From: Acidithiobacillus sp. HP-2
GTDB lineage: Bacteria > Pseudomonadota > Gammaproteobacteria > Acidithiobacillales > Acidithiobacillaceae
NCBI RefSeq assembly: GCF_015100155.1
Contig: NZ_JACKZA010000006.1
Coordinates: 62,001-126,000 of the forward strand
Reading direction: 5' to 3'
Length of the DNA stretch: 64,000 nt
This document shows, one piece after another, positions 21,361 through 31,439 of this stretch. The notes under the pieces are model-generated. The model had not been told where the DNA came from. It worked only from the letters and a program-made list of their open reading frames with translations, and did not search any database. A program made the position numbers and the translations under genes. Every line of letters starts with the position of its first letter. Position 1 is the stretch's first letter.

Positions 21361-22881
21361 CTATTTCTTTGCCGGGGTAATGACCACATAGATGCTCGCT
21401 TTACCCTGACGGACCAACATGGGAATGGGTTGGTCTTTTGGTAACCCGGCGACAATGTGCGCCAGCTCGCTGACATTTTGGACATCCTGCTGATTGATCT
21501 GCTGAATGATCATCCCGGGCATCAGGCCCGCTTCAGCGGCAGGGCCTTCACTGACACCTACCACCACGACACCATGGTGAACATCCAGCTGTTTTTCAAT
21601 GTCTGGAGTCAGATTTTGAACATGAATATCCATCCGACTGATTTTCAGGGTCTTTGCAGGCGCTGCCGGTTGGGTACTGCCGGGCTGCTCGTCCATGTTT
21701 TTCGGCAGGGCGGTGACCAGAACATTTTTGGTTTCCGCGACGCCATGATGAAGGATGCCCACGCTGGCATGGGTGCCGGGAACCGTGTTGCCGACCATGG
21801 GCGGCAGTTGGCCGACGTTGTAAACCGGTTTGCTGTCATAGGTCACAATGACATCACCGGGCTGGATGCCAGCCTTGGCAGCGGGGCTGCCCGGCATCAC
21901 CGAAGCCACGAGGGCGCCGACCGGTTCCTGAAGATGCAGGGCTTGCGCCATTTGCGGTGTGACATCCTGCACTTCGACACCCAGGTACCCGAACTGAATG
22001 GGTTTATGGTCCTTGAAGTCCTGCACCACGCGCATGACGGTATTGATGGGGATGGAGAAAGACAAGCCCATGTATCCGCCGCTGTTGGTGTATATCTGAT
22101 CATTGATGCCGATTACCTGGCCCTTCATGTTAAAGAGCGGACCACCGGAATTGCCAGGATTAATGGGCACGTCGCTCTGGATGAAAGGGATGTATTCGTC
22201 ATCAGGCAACGGCCGGTTCATGGCGCTGACTACCCCCTGGGTGACGGTATTGTAAAAACCGAAGGGCGCACCTACCGCCAGCAACCACTGGCCGACTTTC
22301 AGATGATCAGAATTGCCGATGGGAACTGTGGGCAGATCCTTGGCATCAATTTTCAGCAGGGCCGTGTCGTAGCGCACCGAAAGTCCGATCAGTTTGGCGG
22401 GATAGGCATGATGATTGGTCAGGGTGACGACAATATGATTGGCACCCCGTACTACGTGACCGGCGGTGACAATGTAACCATCCGGGCTGATGATGAATCC
22501 AGACCCCAGAGATTGGATTTTTTCGTGCTGCTGATGGCTGGGACCGGCTTGTCCGGGTGCGCCGAAGTGCTGAAAAAACTGGTAAAAAGGAGAATTTGGC
22601 GGAAACGGGTTGTGCTGTTGGTGGATGACTTTGTTGGTGGTGCTGCTGATGTTCACCACTGCCGGACCATAGCGATCAATAATGGGGGTAAAGTCCGGGA
22701 GGGCAACCAGCGCCTGTTGGGGTGCGGTGTTGGTGTGGATGGATAAGGCGGGCGACGTAGGGGTGGCATCGGCCTGTGCCCATTCGGTGGCGCCCAGGGT
22801 AAAACCAAAGCACGCAGCGACAACAGCAGTAATCAGTAGTTTCGGGCGTTTCAACAGGGTTTTCGGGCGACTATTCGCCAT
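21361..22881 (-). CDS. degP: Periplasmic serine protease/chaperone, DegP/HtrA family
   Basis: A 506-residue protein with a signal peptide (residues 1-37). The trypsin-like domain has catalytic His in TAGHVV, Asp in RYDTALLKI and Ser in NPGNSGGPL. Two PDZ domains follow (about 270-360 with GYLGVEVQDVTPQMAQ, and 400-500 with LTPDIEKQLDVHHGVVV). Such proteases degrade or refold damaged envelope proteins. Usual length, and apparently intact. ATG 22881 has AAAGGAG upstream; the 14 codons before it are excluded. It is the last of a run with cnoX, an unknown gene and uvrA on the same strand. Confidence 0.9.
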   Translation of the reverse strand: MANSRPKTLLKRPKLLITAVVAACFGFTLGATEWAQADATPTSPALSIHTNTAPQQALVALPDFTPIIDRYGPAVVNISSTTNKVIHQQHNPFPPNSPFYQFFQHFGAPGQAGPSHQQHEKIQSLGSGFIISPDGYIVTAGHVVRGANHIVVTLTNHHAYPAKLIGLSVRYDTALLKIDAKDLPTVPIGNSDHLKVGQWLLAVGAPFGFYNTVTQGVVSAMNRPLPDDEYIPFIQSDVPINPGNSGGPLFNMKGQVIGINDQIYTNSGGYMGLSFSIPINTVMRVVQDFKDHKPIQFGYLGVEVQDVTPQMAQALHLQEPVGALVASVMPGSPAAKAGIQPGDVIVTYDSKPVYNVGQLPPMVGNTVPGTHASVGILHHGVAETKNVLVTALPKNMDEQPGSTQPAAPAKTLKISRMDIHVQNLTPDIEKQLDVHHGVVVVGVSEGPAAEAGLMPGMIIQQINQQDVQNVSELAHIVAGLPKDQPIPMLVRQGKASIYVVITPAKK

Positions 22882-22980
22882 AGGACTCTCCTTTGGAGTT
22901 TTGGTTCTGCAGCATTGACGCATTTGCGTTTAGACTCGGTAATAAAGCATCTAGTTCCTGCCTGATGTCTACCATAGCAC

Positions 22981-23850
22981 TTAATACAAAGCGCGGGATA
23001 ATTTGGTGCGGTATTGCTCAACCAGTGGTCCCTGATTGCTGTGCAGGGCAAAAATCTTCAGAACAGTTTTGCGGGCGAGGCCATCGTCGTAACTTTTGTG
23101 TCTTTCCACCATTTCAATCAGTTGATCCAAAGCGGCAGCTTCCTGGCCCTGCAAAAGCAGAACCAGCGCCCGTTGATACATGGCCAGAGCGCGCGTGTCG
23201 CCTTTTTCATGGGCAATGGTCGTCTCCAGCTTGGCCATGGGCGGAGCTTTGCGCGCCGCATCCGTAAATTCCAGTAATGCTTTCAGGCCTTCGACCTCGA
23301 TTTCCATCTGAAACAGAGGGGACATGGCATCAATTTGTGCCTGAGCATCCGCATGACGTCCCTGTTGTATGGCGAGATGGGCCAGTGCCAAACGTGCCTG
23401 ATCGTTTTGAGGGTTTGTTTGCAGGGACTCTTCCAGAAGTGACTGGGCTTCATCGGTTTTGCCCTGGGCCATGGCGGCCATGGCCTCGGCGCGCAGATCA
23501 TCGCCGGGCTTGGGTAAATGTTTTTCAAGAAACTGGCGGATGGCCGACTCCGGGAGAGCACCGGTGAACTCATCTACCACTTTACCGTTTTTGAAAGCCT
23601 TGACTGCGGGAATTCCGCGCACCTGATATTCCCGGGAAAGTTCCGGGTTTTCATCAGAATTGATTTTGGCCAGAACAAAGGCTCCCTGCATTTCTTCCGC
23701 CAGCTTTTCGAGGACAGGACCCAGGGCGCGACAGGGTCCACACCAGGGTGCCCAGAAATCCACGAGGACCAGGGCCTTTTGGGAAAGCTCAATAACGGCT
23801 TCCTGAAAATTACCTAAGTTGACTTCGAGGATGTGTTCACCAGTGGCCAT
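22981..23850 (-). CDS. cnoX: Thioredoxin-TPR protein, CnoX/YbbN family
   Basis: A 289-residue protein. Residues 1-110 are a thioredoxin domain with an intact CGPC centre (Cys37, Cys40) in FWAPWCGPCRALGP and cis-Pro in RGIPAV. Residues about 115-289 are TPR-like helices (AEAMAAMAQGKTDEAQSLLEESLQTNPQNDQARLALAHL). CnoX protects proteins from over-oxidation and hands them to GroEL. The E. coli protein lacks an active CXXC, so this member should also be a real oxidoreductase. It stands between an unknown gene and degP. Confidence 0.88.
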   Translation of the reverse strand: MATGEHILEVNLGNFQEAVIELSQKALVLVDFWAPWCGPCRALGPVLEKLAEEMQGAFVLAKINSDENPELSREYQVRGIPAVKAFKNGKVVDEFTGALPESAIRQFLEKHLPKPGDDLRAEAMAAMAQGKTDEAQSLLEESLQTNPQNDQARLALAHLAIQQGRHADAQAQIDAMSPLFQMEIEVEGLKALLEFTDAARKAPPMAKLETTIAHEKGDTRALAMYQRALVLLLQGQEAAALDQLIEMVERHKSYDDGLARKTVLKIFALHSNQGPLVEQYRTKLSRALY

Positions 23851-23935
23851 GCAATACTCCTGAAAATAAAAAGACGTTGACTCGGGAAATTGGGGCGATA
23901 AAGCAACATTTCAAGCTTTTCGGGTGGAATGGACC

Positions 23936-24490
23936 TTATTGCAATTCGGCTTTGGCGAGTTCGTCCAGTACCCCCTGAAGCAGGCTGCGACCCAATGGTC
24001 CCATGCCTTTTTCCAGCTTGCGGCGATCATCCAAACCTCGGGACAAGGGGCCGAGAGCGGCCCCCATACGGGCCATGTCGCCCCCGGCTTTTTGCATTTG
24101 ACTGGCCATTTGCCCCAACCAGGCGACGGCCTGGGGGTCGCCCCGACGCGCGGCAAGGATGACACTGGCCAGCCCTGGGGCCGCCAGTCCCGGGTCGGCC
24201 TGCCCCGTACTTTTGGGGAGCGTTTCGGGATTTTGCAGACCCATCAGAATGGATTCGACGATGACACTGTCTTCTTCATCCAGTCCCTGCAGTAAACCCA
24301 GTTCACGCTTGCCAGCCATAATCTGTTGAATGACCGCCACCAGTTCTCCCCAACCATTCGCAGCGGCGACGCGCAGGTGGTCGTCGACAGCGCCGCGCAA
24401 CCGGGGGTTCTGGCAGGCTGCAACTACCTGCAGGATCAGGGCGGCGTGGGCGCTGCGGATTTGTTCACGGCGTTCGGGGAGAACGGACAT
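23936..24490 (-). CDS. Conserved-looking hypothetical protein
   Basis: A 184-residue, mostly helical cytoplasmic protein: an N-terminal helix with many Ala/Arg (RREQIRSAHAALILQVVAAC), a central GWGELVAVIQQIMAGKRELGLLQGLDEED, and a C-terminal Gly-rich helix pair. No signal peptide or cofactor motif. GGAG nine bases before ATG 24490 favours this start over a GTG two codons earlier. It is 41 bp from uvrA and 85 bp from cnoX, so probably co-transcribed. Function unknown. Confidence 0.65.
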   Translation of the reverse strand: MSVLPERREQIRSAHAALILQVVAACQNPRLRGAVDDHLRVAAANGWGELVAVIQQIMAGKRELGLLQGLDEEDSVIVESILMGLQNPETLPKSTGQADPGLAAPGLASVILAARRGDPQAVAWLGQMASQMQKAGGDMARMGAALGPLSRGLDDRRKLEKGMGPLGRSLLQGVLDELAKAELQ

Positions 24491-24531
24491 ATTCACGGCT
24501 CCAGGTCATGTTTACAGGACTATTGTGCAAT

Positions 24532-27333
24532 TTATCGGGATAAATGTCGCGCCAGATAGTGACCGGTGTGTGAAACCGGATTGCGGGCGACTTCGTCAGG
24601 GCTGCCCGTGGCGATGATTTGCCCGCCTCCGGAGCCACCCTCGGGACCCAGGTCAATAATCCAGTCGGCGGTTTTGATGACATCCAGATTATGTTCAATG
24701 ACCACAATGGTATTGCCCGCATCGGCGAGCTTCTGCAGGACCACCAGGAGCAGGGCGATATCATGAAAATGCAGGCCGGTGGTAGGTTCATCAAGAATGT
24801 ATAGGGTGCGTCCGGTATCCCGTCGGGATAATTCCCGGGAGAGCTTTACCCGCTGGGCTTCGCCACCGGAAAGTGTGGTGGCGGACTGGCCGAGGCGCAG
24901 ATAACCCAGCCCTACATCCAGCAGTGTTTGCAATTTGCGGGCAATGGCTGGTACCGGATCAAAAAACTGGCGGGCATCTTCCACCGTCATTTCGAGAATT
25001 TCGTGAATATTTTTGCCCTTGTAATGCACATCCAGGGTTTCCCGCTTGTAGCGTTTTCCGGCACAAACGTCGCAGGGTACGTAAATGTCCGGCAGGAAAT
25101 GCATTTCAACGCGAATGACGCCGTCGCCCTCACAGGCTTCACAACGGCCGCCCTTGACGTTAAAACTGAAGCGCCCCGGATTGTAACCTCTGGCCCGGGC
25201 CTCGCTGGTGGCGGCAAAAAGCTCGCGAATCGGGGTGAACAGTCCGGTATAAGTGGCCGGATTACTCCGGGGGGTACGGCCGATGGGACTTTGATCAATG
25301 GCTATGACTTTGTCCAGGGCTTCCAGGCCACGCAGTTGCTGATGCGCAGCCGGACTCTGCGTGCTGCCCATCAGAACCCGCGCGCAGGCGGGATACAAGG
25401 TGTCATTGATCAGCGTGGATTTGCCCGAGCCGCTGACGCCGGTGATGCAGATAAACAGGCCGATGGGAATTCTTGCATCGACTGATTTCAGGTTGTTGCC
25501 TGTCGCACCGATGACTTCCAGCCAGCGTTGCTGGTCGTGACGGCGGCGTTCGGGAATTGCAATGCACAAATCACCAGTCAGGTAACGACCGGTGAGGGAG
25601 TCCGGATTGGCGCGAATCTCTTCGGGAGTACCCTGAGCGATGACTTCACCCCCGTGGGTACCGGCGCCGGGGCCCATATCCACTACATGATCTGCAGCGC
25701 GGATGGCATCTTCGTCATGCTCTACAACAATGACGGTATTACCCAGGTCACGCAGATGTTTGAGAGTGCCGATCAGGCGGTCATTGTCACGCTGGTGCAA
25801 GCCGATGGAGGGTTCATCCAGAACATACATGACCCCCACCAGACCGGCACCAATCTGGGAGGCCAGGCGAATGCGCTGGGCTTCGCCACCGGAAAGGGTT
25901 TCTGCGGAACGATCCAGACTCAGATAGGCCAGACCCACATCTACCAGAAACTTCAGGCGGCTGCTGATTTCCTTCAGGATTCTCTCGGCGATGATGGCTT
26001 CCTGGCCCTCCAGTTGCAAATTCGCAAAGTGTTGCAGGGATTCGCGAATGGGCAGCGCTGACACTTCCTGAAGGGCCAGAGGCCCCACCTTGACCATACG
26101 GGCTTCTTCACGCAGACGGCTGCCGTGACAGGACGGACAGCGCAGGCGGCCCATGTAACGCATGATTTCTTCCCGCGCCAGATTAGACTGGGATTCGCGC
26201 AGGCGCCGTTCCAGTCCGGGAATGACTCCCTCAAAATGAATCTGATGCGTCCGTGAACCTTGCTGCACGGTAATACGTTCGTCGGAACCGTGCAGAATTT
26301 GCTCACGCACTTCAAAAGGCAGGTCTTCCCAGGAAAACTCCAGGGAAAAGTGAAAATGAGCGGCCAGCGCATTCAACAAGGGGGTGTAATGTTCCTTGTG
26401 GCGCTTGGTCCAGGCGGCGATGGCCCCGGCGCTGAGGCTGGCACCCGGATCAGGAATAATCAGGTCTGGATCAAAAAAGGTAATTTCTCCCAGGCCATCA
26501 CAACGTGGGCAGGCCCCTGCCGGATTGTTGAAAGAAAACAGCCGGGGTTCGAGGGCCGGAAAGGAACGTCCACAACTGGGACAGGCATGGTGGGCGGAGA
26601 ACAGGCGTTCTTCCTGATGTTGCGGCCCCATCAACACGGCGATGGCCTGGTCATCGGCGAGGCTCAGTGCGGTTTCCAGGGATTCCGCCAGACGCGGCCC
26701 ACTGTCCTCGCGCAACACCAGGCGGTCAATGACGGCTTCAACGCGATGTTTGCGTTTTTTGTCCAGGGTCGGAATGTCATCCAGTTCGAGCATTTCCCCA
26801 TCTACCCGGGCACGAATCAGGCCTCTGGCCCGCAGCGCGCTGATCACCTCTTCATGACTGCCTTTGCGATCACGCACCATGGGGGCGAGAATCATGAGTT
26901 TTTCGCCTTCAGGCAGGGCCAGTAATTGATCTACCATCTGGCTGATGGTCTGGCTCTGAATGGGTGCTCCGCAACACCAGGGCGTGCCAGTGCGGGCATA
27001 CAGCAGACGCAGATAGTCATGGATTTCCGTGATGGTGCCGACGGTAGAGCGGGGATTATGGGAAGTGGATTTCTGTTCAATGGAAATGGCGGGCGATAGC
27101 CCTTCAATGGCATCCACATCAGGCTTGCCCATCAGCGACAGAAACTGCCGGGCATAGGCCGAAAGACTCTCCACATAGCGGCGCTGACCTTCGGCATAGA
27201 GCGTGTCAAAAGCCAGTGAGGATTTGCCCGAACCGGATAAGCCGGTGATGACAATGAGGCGGTCCCGGGGCAGGGTCAATGAGATGTTTTTGAGATTATG
27301 GGTACGTGCGCCCCGGATCTGGATATGTTCCAT
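24532..27333 (-). CDS. uvrA: Excinuclease ABC subunit A
   Basis: A 933-residue damage-recognition ATPase of nucleotide excision repair, acting with UvrB and UvrC. Two ABC ATPase modules are visible (Walker [13 protein letters not shown] at residue 31, [12 protein letters not shown] near 640; signatures [13 protein letters not shown] and [15 protein letters not shown]). Zinc modules are present: CPSC near 253 with CPRC near 280, and the CEACEGDG site near 740. Full length, ending ARHLSR. It is divergent from ssb, with about 100 bp between the start codons, a common arrangement. No clear LexA site is seen there. Confidence 0.97.
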   Translation of the reverse strand: MEHIQIRGARTHNLKNISLTLPRDRLIVITGLSGSGKSSLAFDTLYAEGQRRYVESLSAYARQFLSLMGKPDVDAIEGLSPAISIEQKSTSHNPRSTVGTITEIHDYLRLLYARTGTPWCCGAPIQSQTISQMVDQLLALPEGEKLMILAPMVRDRKGSHEEVISALRARGLIRARVDGEMLELDDIPTLDKKRKHRVEAVIDRLVLREDSGPRLAESLETALSLADDQAIAVLMGPQHQEERLFSAHHACPSCGRSFPALEPRLFSFNNPAGACPRCDGLGEITFFDPDLIIPDPGASLSAGAIAAWTKRHKEHYTPLLNALAAHFHFSLEFSWEDLPFEVREQILHGSDERITVQQGSRTHQIHFEGVIPGLERRLRESQSNLAREEIMRYMGRLRCPSCHGSRLREEARMVKVGPLALQEVSALPIRESLQHFANLQLEGQEAIIAERILKEISSRLKFLVDVGLAYLSLDRSAETLSGGEAQRIRLASQIGAGLVGVMYVLDEPSIGLHQRDNDRLIGTLKHLRDLGNTVIVVEHDEDAIRAADHVVDMGPGAGTHGGEVIAQGTPEEIRANPDSLTGRYLTGDLCIAIPERRRHDQQRWLEVIGATGNNLKSVDARIPIGLFICITGVSGSGKSTLINDTLYPACARVLMGSTQSPAAHQQLRGLEALDKVIAIDQSPIGRTPRSNPATYTGLFTPIRELFAATSEARARGYNPGRFSFNVKGGRCEACEGDGVIRVEMHFLPDIYVPCDVCAGKRYKRETLDVHYKGKNIHEILEMTVEDARQFFDPVPAIARKLQTLLDVGLGYLRLGQSATTLSGGEAQRVKLSRELSRRDTGRTLYILDEPTTGLHFHDIALLLVVLQKLADAGNTIVVIEHNLDVIKTADWIIDLGPEGGSGGGQIIATGSPDEVARNPVSHTGHYLARHLSR

Positions 27334-27435
27334 GTAGCCGTAGCCTTTTTGGGTTCAGGAATGAGTTTTTCTCTGGATGGGTTAGTATAGGGCTTTCGGG
27401 GACGGCCGTCCCCTTGTACTCAAGGAGATCTGACA

Positions 27436-27915
27436 ATGGCGGGAGTGAACAAGGTCATATTATTAGGACATCTGGGCCGGGACCCGGAGATGCGCTATCA
27501 GCCCAGTGGTGCTGCTATCGCCAATTTCAGTATTGCCACCTCTGAAAATTTCAAGGATCGCGAAGGGAATAAACAGGAACGCACCGAATGGCATCGTATC
27601 GTGCTATTTGGACGTACTGCCGAAATTGCTGGCGAATACCTGCGCAAGGGCAGTATGGCTTATGTGGAAGGCCGATTGCAGACCCGCAAGTGGACCGACA
27701 AGGAAGGTCAGGAGCGCTACACCACTGAAATTATCGGTGACCGGCTGCAATTGGTGGGTCCACGCGGGGGCGGTGGTGGTGCAGCCAGTTTTGACGAAGA
27801 AGATCATGGCGGCGGTCATTCGACGGGTGCTTCTTCAGCTCCGGCCAGCAGCGGGCGCAAACAGGATACCCCACCCCCGCCAATGGAAGATTTTGATGAC
27901 GATATTCCTTTTTAA
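27436..27915 (+). CDS. ssb: Single-stranded DNA-binding protein
   Basis: A 159-residue SSB: an N-terminal OB fold ([42 protein letters not shown]), a Gly/Ser-rich linker, and the acidic tail ending DFDDDIPF that recruits repair and replication partners. AAGGAG lies upstream. Ended by a terminator. Confidence 0.97.
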   Translation: MAGVNKVILLGHLGRDPEMRYQPSGAAIANFSIATSENFKDREGNKQERTEWHRIVLFGRTAEIAGEYLRKGSMAYVEGRLQTRKWTDKEGQERYTTEIIGDRLQLVGPRGGGGGAASFDEEDHGGGHSTGASSAPASSGRKQDTPPPPMEDFDDDIPF

Positions 27916-27942
27916 AAACCACCAAACATAAATTGTAAACAT

Positions 27943-27976
27943 AATCCCGGAACGTCTTGTACTTTCTGGGATTTTT
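27943..27976 (+). terminator. Intrinsic terminator of ssb
   Basis: AATCCCGGAA pairs with TTTCTGGGATT (one G-T pair), loop of about 11 bases, followed by a T5 run. It lies 27 bp beyond the ssb stop. Confidence 0.8.
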
Positions 27977-28145
27977 AATGTGCGCGAAACGGGCTACACA
28001 ATGCCAACCCGGCAGACAGATCTTATTCCGACTAAACTTGACGTGTATATAAGAATGGGTTTTCCTATGCATATTTCTCGCGATATGTATAGGTCGAGTT
28101 GTTTTTCTTTGCATGTTTCGCCATTCCATCTATTCGGGAGCAACC

Positions 28146-29216
28146 ATGACACTTGAGCCGCTGCATCAGCTCGATCCGGTACGGTTCGAAACTGCTCCTA
28201 TTCTGAAGAAGCTAGTAAAAAGCAGCCGTAAGCTTGCGGAACTCAAGAGTATGGCACGGACCATCCCGAACCAGGGCATCCTGATTAATACTCTGGGTTT
28301 GCAGGAAGCCAAAGACAGTTCCGAGATCGAAAACATCGTCACGACGCACGATGCATTGTTCAAGGGCGAAGCTTTAGAGCGCGTGTATTCAGACCCGGCT
28401 ACCAAGGAGGTTTTGCGTTATCGGCAAGCGCTTCGCACGGGCTTTGAGGAGGTGCGCAAAACCGGGTTGATTACAAACCGGCAAATTCTGAAAATTCAGG
28501 AAGCACTGGAACAGAACGACGCAGGCTTTCGCCAGTTACCGGGCACTGATCTTCAGACCGATACAGGCCGGGTGGTCTACACTCCACCGCAGGACAATAA
28601 CGAGATCATCCGCCTGATGGGCGACCTAGAGCGATTTATCAATGACGATGCCCTGTTCAACGTTGACCCGTTGATCAAGATGGCTCTGATTCATCATCAG
28701 TTCGAGAGTATCCACCCGTTTTACGATGGCAACGGTCGAACCGGGCGCATCATCAACGTGCTTTATCTGGTCAAGGCTGAGTTGCTGGACATCCCGTTGC
28801 TTTATCTCAGCAACTACATCGTTCGGAACAAAGGGGAGTACTATCGCCTGCTTCAGGCCGTTCGGGATGATGAAGCCTGGGAAGAATGGGTTATGTACAT
28901 GCTGGATGCTGTGGAACAGACCGCAGAGCAGGCCATCAAAATGATTCAAGCGATCAGCCTCGCCCTGATGGACTACAAGAAGCGAATCCGGAATCAGTTT
29001 CGCTTCTACAGCCAAGACTTGATCAATAGTCTGTTCCAGCATCCTTACACCAAGATCGCCTTTTTTGAGCGCGATCTTCAGGTTTCACGTCTGACCGCAA
29101 CAAAATACCTCGACGATCTGGCCGAAGCGGGTTTTGTCGAAAAGGTCAAGGCAGGACGAAGCAACTACTACATCAATCTGGCATTGATCCGCGTCATTAA
29201 GGAAGACGAACGCTGA
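28146..29216 (+). CDS. Fic-family AMPylase with winged-helix tail
   Basis: A 356-residue Fic protein that transfers AMP from ATP to a target protein. The N-terminal part carries the inhibitory helix motif S58SEIE62N63, marking a self-inhibited class II Fic. The catalytic loop is canonical: HPFYDGNGRTGR at 190-201. The C-terminal 80 residues form a winged helix (ERDLQVSRLTATKYLDDLAEAGFVEKVKAGRSNYY), so it may also bind DNA and regulate itself. It lies alone between ssb and the yqaE gene with an AT-rich leader, consistent with acquisition. GGGAGC precedes ATG 28146. The target is unknown. Confidence 0.9.
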   Translation: MTLEPLHQLDPVRFETAPILKKLVKSSRKLAELKSMARTIPNQGILINTLGLQEAKDSSEIENIVTTHDALFKGEALERVYSDPATKEVLRYRQALRTGFEEVRKTGLITNRQILKIQEALEQNDAGFRQLPGTDLQTDTGRVVYTPPQDNNEIIRLMGDLERFINDDALFNVDPLIKMALIHHQFESIHPFYDGNGRTGRIINVLYLVKAELLDIPLLYLSNYIVRNKGEYYRLLQAVRDDEAWEEWVMYMLDAVEQTAEQAIKMIQAISLALMDYKKRIRNQFRFYSQDLINSLFQHPYTKIAFFERDLQVSRLTATKYLDDLAEAGFVEKVKAGRSNYYINLALIRVIKEDER

Positions 29217-29279
29217 CCGAATGCCAACTTGAGCAGGAAGTCTTATCTTGGTTAACCGATATCGGCTTAATAAGGGCCT

Positions 29280-29468
29280 TTAACGTCCCAGCGCTTTCTG
29301 GATTTTCTGATCGGTCTTGTACTGGCTTAAGGCGTAAACCGCCCAGATGGCCGCCGGTATCCAGCCCAGTACGGTGATTTGCAGAAGCAGGCAGATGATG
29401 CCTGCGAGCGGCCGGCCAATGGTAAAAAACACCAGAAAAGGTAAAAAAATCGCCAGAATAAGACGCAT
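29280..29468 (-). CDS. YqaE/Pmp3-family small membrane protein
   Basis: A 62-residue protein with two membrane helices (RLILAIFLPFLVFFTIG and AGIICLLLQITVLGWIPAAIWAVYAL) joined by a short loop, the whole of the UPF0057 (Pmp3) pattern. Homologues respond to salt and membrane stress. GGGAG lies before the ATG. Divergent from the DUF445 gene. Confidence 0.85.
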   Translation of the reverse strand: MRLILAIFLPFLVFFTIGRPLAGIICLLLQITVLGWIPAAIWAVYALSQYKTDQKIQKALGR

Positions 29469-29553
29469 GATCCATACTCCCTGCCAATAATTATGTTTGC
29501 ATATTAAATGGCGATTTCTACAGAATGCAAGTCTCCGTGCTAAACTCGCTCAC

Positions 29554-30882
29554 ATGGTTGCCGATAATAATGAACCCCCAAAAACACTTCTGAATCCTCG
29601 GCCAGGAGAACGCCTGCAAAAATTGCAGGTGATGCGTCGCTGGGCTTTGGTTTTACTGTTGCTGGCATTGCTGTTGTTCTTGTTTTCAGCCAGTCAGGGA
29701 TTTTTGGGCATTTGGGCCTGGACCGGGGCATTTTCCGAGGCCGCCATGGTGGGCGGGCTGGCGGACTGGTTTGCGGTGGTGGCCCTGTTTCGTCATCCGC
29801 TGGGTCTGCCCATTCCCCATACGGCCATTTTGCCGAGAAACAAGGCGCGTCTGGCGAAGCGTCTGGCCACGTTCATTCGTGATCATTTTCTGGAAAGCGA
29901 AGCCATTGTCCGCCTGTTGCGCCGCGCCGATCCCGCCACCTGGCTGGCGCAGTGGCTGATCCAGCCGGAAAGCAGCCATCTGCTGGCCCGGCAATTGACG
30001 ACGTTGCTGCAAAAAGCCCTGGCGCTGACTGATGATCAGGAATTGCGTGTTGCCCTGCGAAGCGCGCTGGGTCGCCAGCTTCAGCGCGTGGATGGGGCGC
30101 GCTGGATGGGAAATATTCTGGCATTACTGACAGAAGACCACCGTCATCAGGCCCTTCTGGAAGATGGTATTCAGCGCCTGCGCGAGTGGCTGGATGGGGA
30201 AGAAACGCAGGGGCTGCTGGCCGAGCAAATAGCAGCCATTCTGAAACGCGCCTATCCCACCTTGTTCTCCTGGATGAGTGCGCTCATGGACCCTGCCACC
30301 CTGAGTGATAATCTCGCGCGAAATCTGGTAAAGGCCGCGCATCAACTTTTGCAGGAAATCGAGGACGATCCCGAGCATCCACGCCGCCTGGCTTTTGATC
30401 GCTGGATGGCTGATGCGATTGTGCGGCTGCGGACAGACGCCCGGTTTCAGGAGCGTATCCGGCGTTGGCAAAATGGCCTGATTTCCCATCCGGCAGTGCA
30501 GGAGTATGCAGATGGTTTGTTGCGCGACCTGCGCGCCTGGCTGGACAAGGATCTGCGCAGTCCAGATTCCCGTTTACGGGGTCAGATTCAGGTTTTGGCC
30601 GGGCAGTTGGGGACATTTTTGGCGGAACAGGCAGTCTTGCGGGAGGCCATTAATGATTATCTGGAAAACAGTGCTCGTCGTTTGGCCCCGGCCATGCGCG
30701 ATGGTTTGGCGCAGCATATTGAAAAAACCATTCAGGACTGGCCCGAAAAAGACATGATCCGCCTGCTGGAAGAAGGGGTGGGGACCGATCTGCAATATAT
30801 TCGGGTGAACGGAACCCTGGTCGGCGGTCTGGTGGGTGTATTGATTCATGCCCTGGCGCTGGCTGTGCCTCTACTCATATAG
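29554..30882 (+). CDS. DUF445-family membrane protein
   Basis: A 442-residue protein of the DUF445 (YjiN) family. An N-terminal helix (residues about 27-50) is followed by the family's signature LADWFAVVALFRHPLGLPIPHTAILPRNKARLAKRL. A long helical cytoplasmic part follows, and a last hydrophobic helix (NGTLVGGLVGVLIHALALAVPLLI) ends the protein. Function is not established; it may be an envelope scaffold. No good ribosome-binding site is visible at ATG 29554, and other starts (29497, 29632) are possible. Confidence 0.8.
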   Translation: MVADNNEPPKTLLNPRPGERLQKLQVMRRWALVLLLLALLLFLFSASQGFLGIWAWTGAFSEAAMVGGLADWFAVVALFRHPLGLPIPHTAILPRNKARLAKRLATFIRDHFLESEAIVRLLRRADPATWLAQWLIQPESSHLLARQLTTLLQKALALTDDQELRVALRSALGRQLQRVDGARWMGNILALLTEDHRHQALLEDGIQRLREWLDGEETQGLLAEQIAAILKRAYPTLFSWMSALMDPATLSDNLARNLVKAAHQLLQEIEDDPEHPRRLAFDRWMADAIVRLRTDARFQERIRRWQNGLISHPAVQEYADGLLRDLRAWLDKDLRSPDSRLRGQIQVLAGQLGTFLAEQAVLREAINDYLENSARRLAPAMRDGLAQHIEKTIQDWPEKDMIRLLEEGVGTDLQYIRVNGTLVGGLVGVLIHALALAVPLLI

Positions 30883-31106
30883 AGGTGCTGCCGATGGAAT
30901 CAAATGGTCCGGTATGGCCCGCATGTGCATTGGGTCTTCTGGCCCGAATTGGCCATTTCAACCTGAGCAGATTGCTGGATTGATGTTGAGGGATTTGTTT
31001 TTTCAGGTAGTTACCGGGAAGGAACAAATTTTGCTGGATTGAGGATTGGAGTAATGTCCGGTCGGTTGTTTCATTCTGAACAAGGTTTGTAGAGGGAGGT
31101 GCATTT

Positions 31107-31439
31107 ATGAAGCGTCTATTGATGAGTGTGATGGCAGCAGGCACCCTGATGATGGCGGGTTTTGCGACGGCGGCGACGGTTACCGCTACAGACGCGCAGC
31201 ATGCGCTGGCGGCGGCCAAGACGGCCATGGCAAAAACTTCAGCCGTGCATTATTTGTGGCTTTCCACCCCGAAAATTTATAAAGAAGCCGAAGCGGCAGA
31301 CAAAGCCGGTAAATATGATGAGGCAGTGGTCAAGGCCAAGCATGCGGAGGAACTGGCTAATCTGGCTTACGCCCAGGGCGAAGCTCAGGCCAAAAAATAT
31401 GGCGTGAAGTTGACGGATCATGGGGCCCAGATGGACTAG
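31107..31439 (+). CDS. Periplasmic SoxXA-binding-like (SAXB/SoxK-like) protein
   Basis: A 110-residue protein with a signal peptide (MKRLLMSVMAAGTLMMAGFATA) and an all-helical mature part: AAKTAMAKTSAVHYLWLSTPKIYKEAEAADKAGKYDEAVVKAKHAEELANLAYAQGEAQAKK. This matches the general layout of SoxXA-binding proteins (Tyr/Trp-x-x-Thr-x-x-Ile-x-x-Ala, then a Lys/Ala repeat), which assist thiosulfate oxidation, but no other sox gene is nearby. GGGAGGTG sets the start. It is convergent with murI; their TAG stops share one CTAG. Confidence 0.5.
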   Translation: MKRLLMSVMAAGTLMMAGFATAATVTATDAQHALAAAKTAMAKTSAVHYLWLSTPKIYKEAEAADKAGKYDEAVVKAKHAEELANLAYAQGEAQAKKYGVKLTDHGAQMD

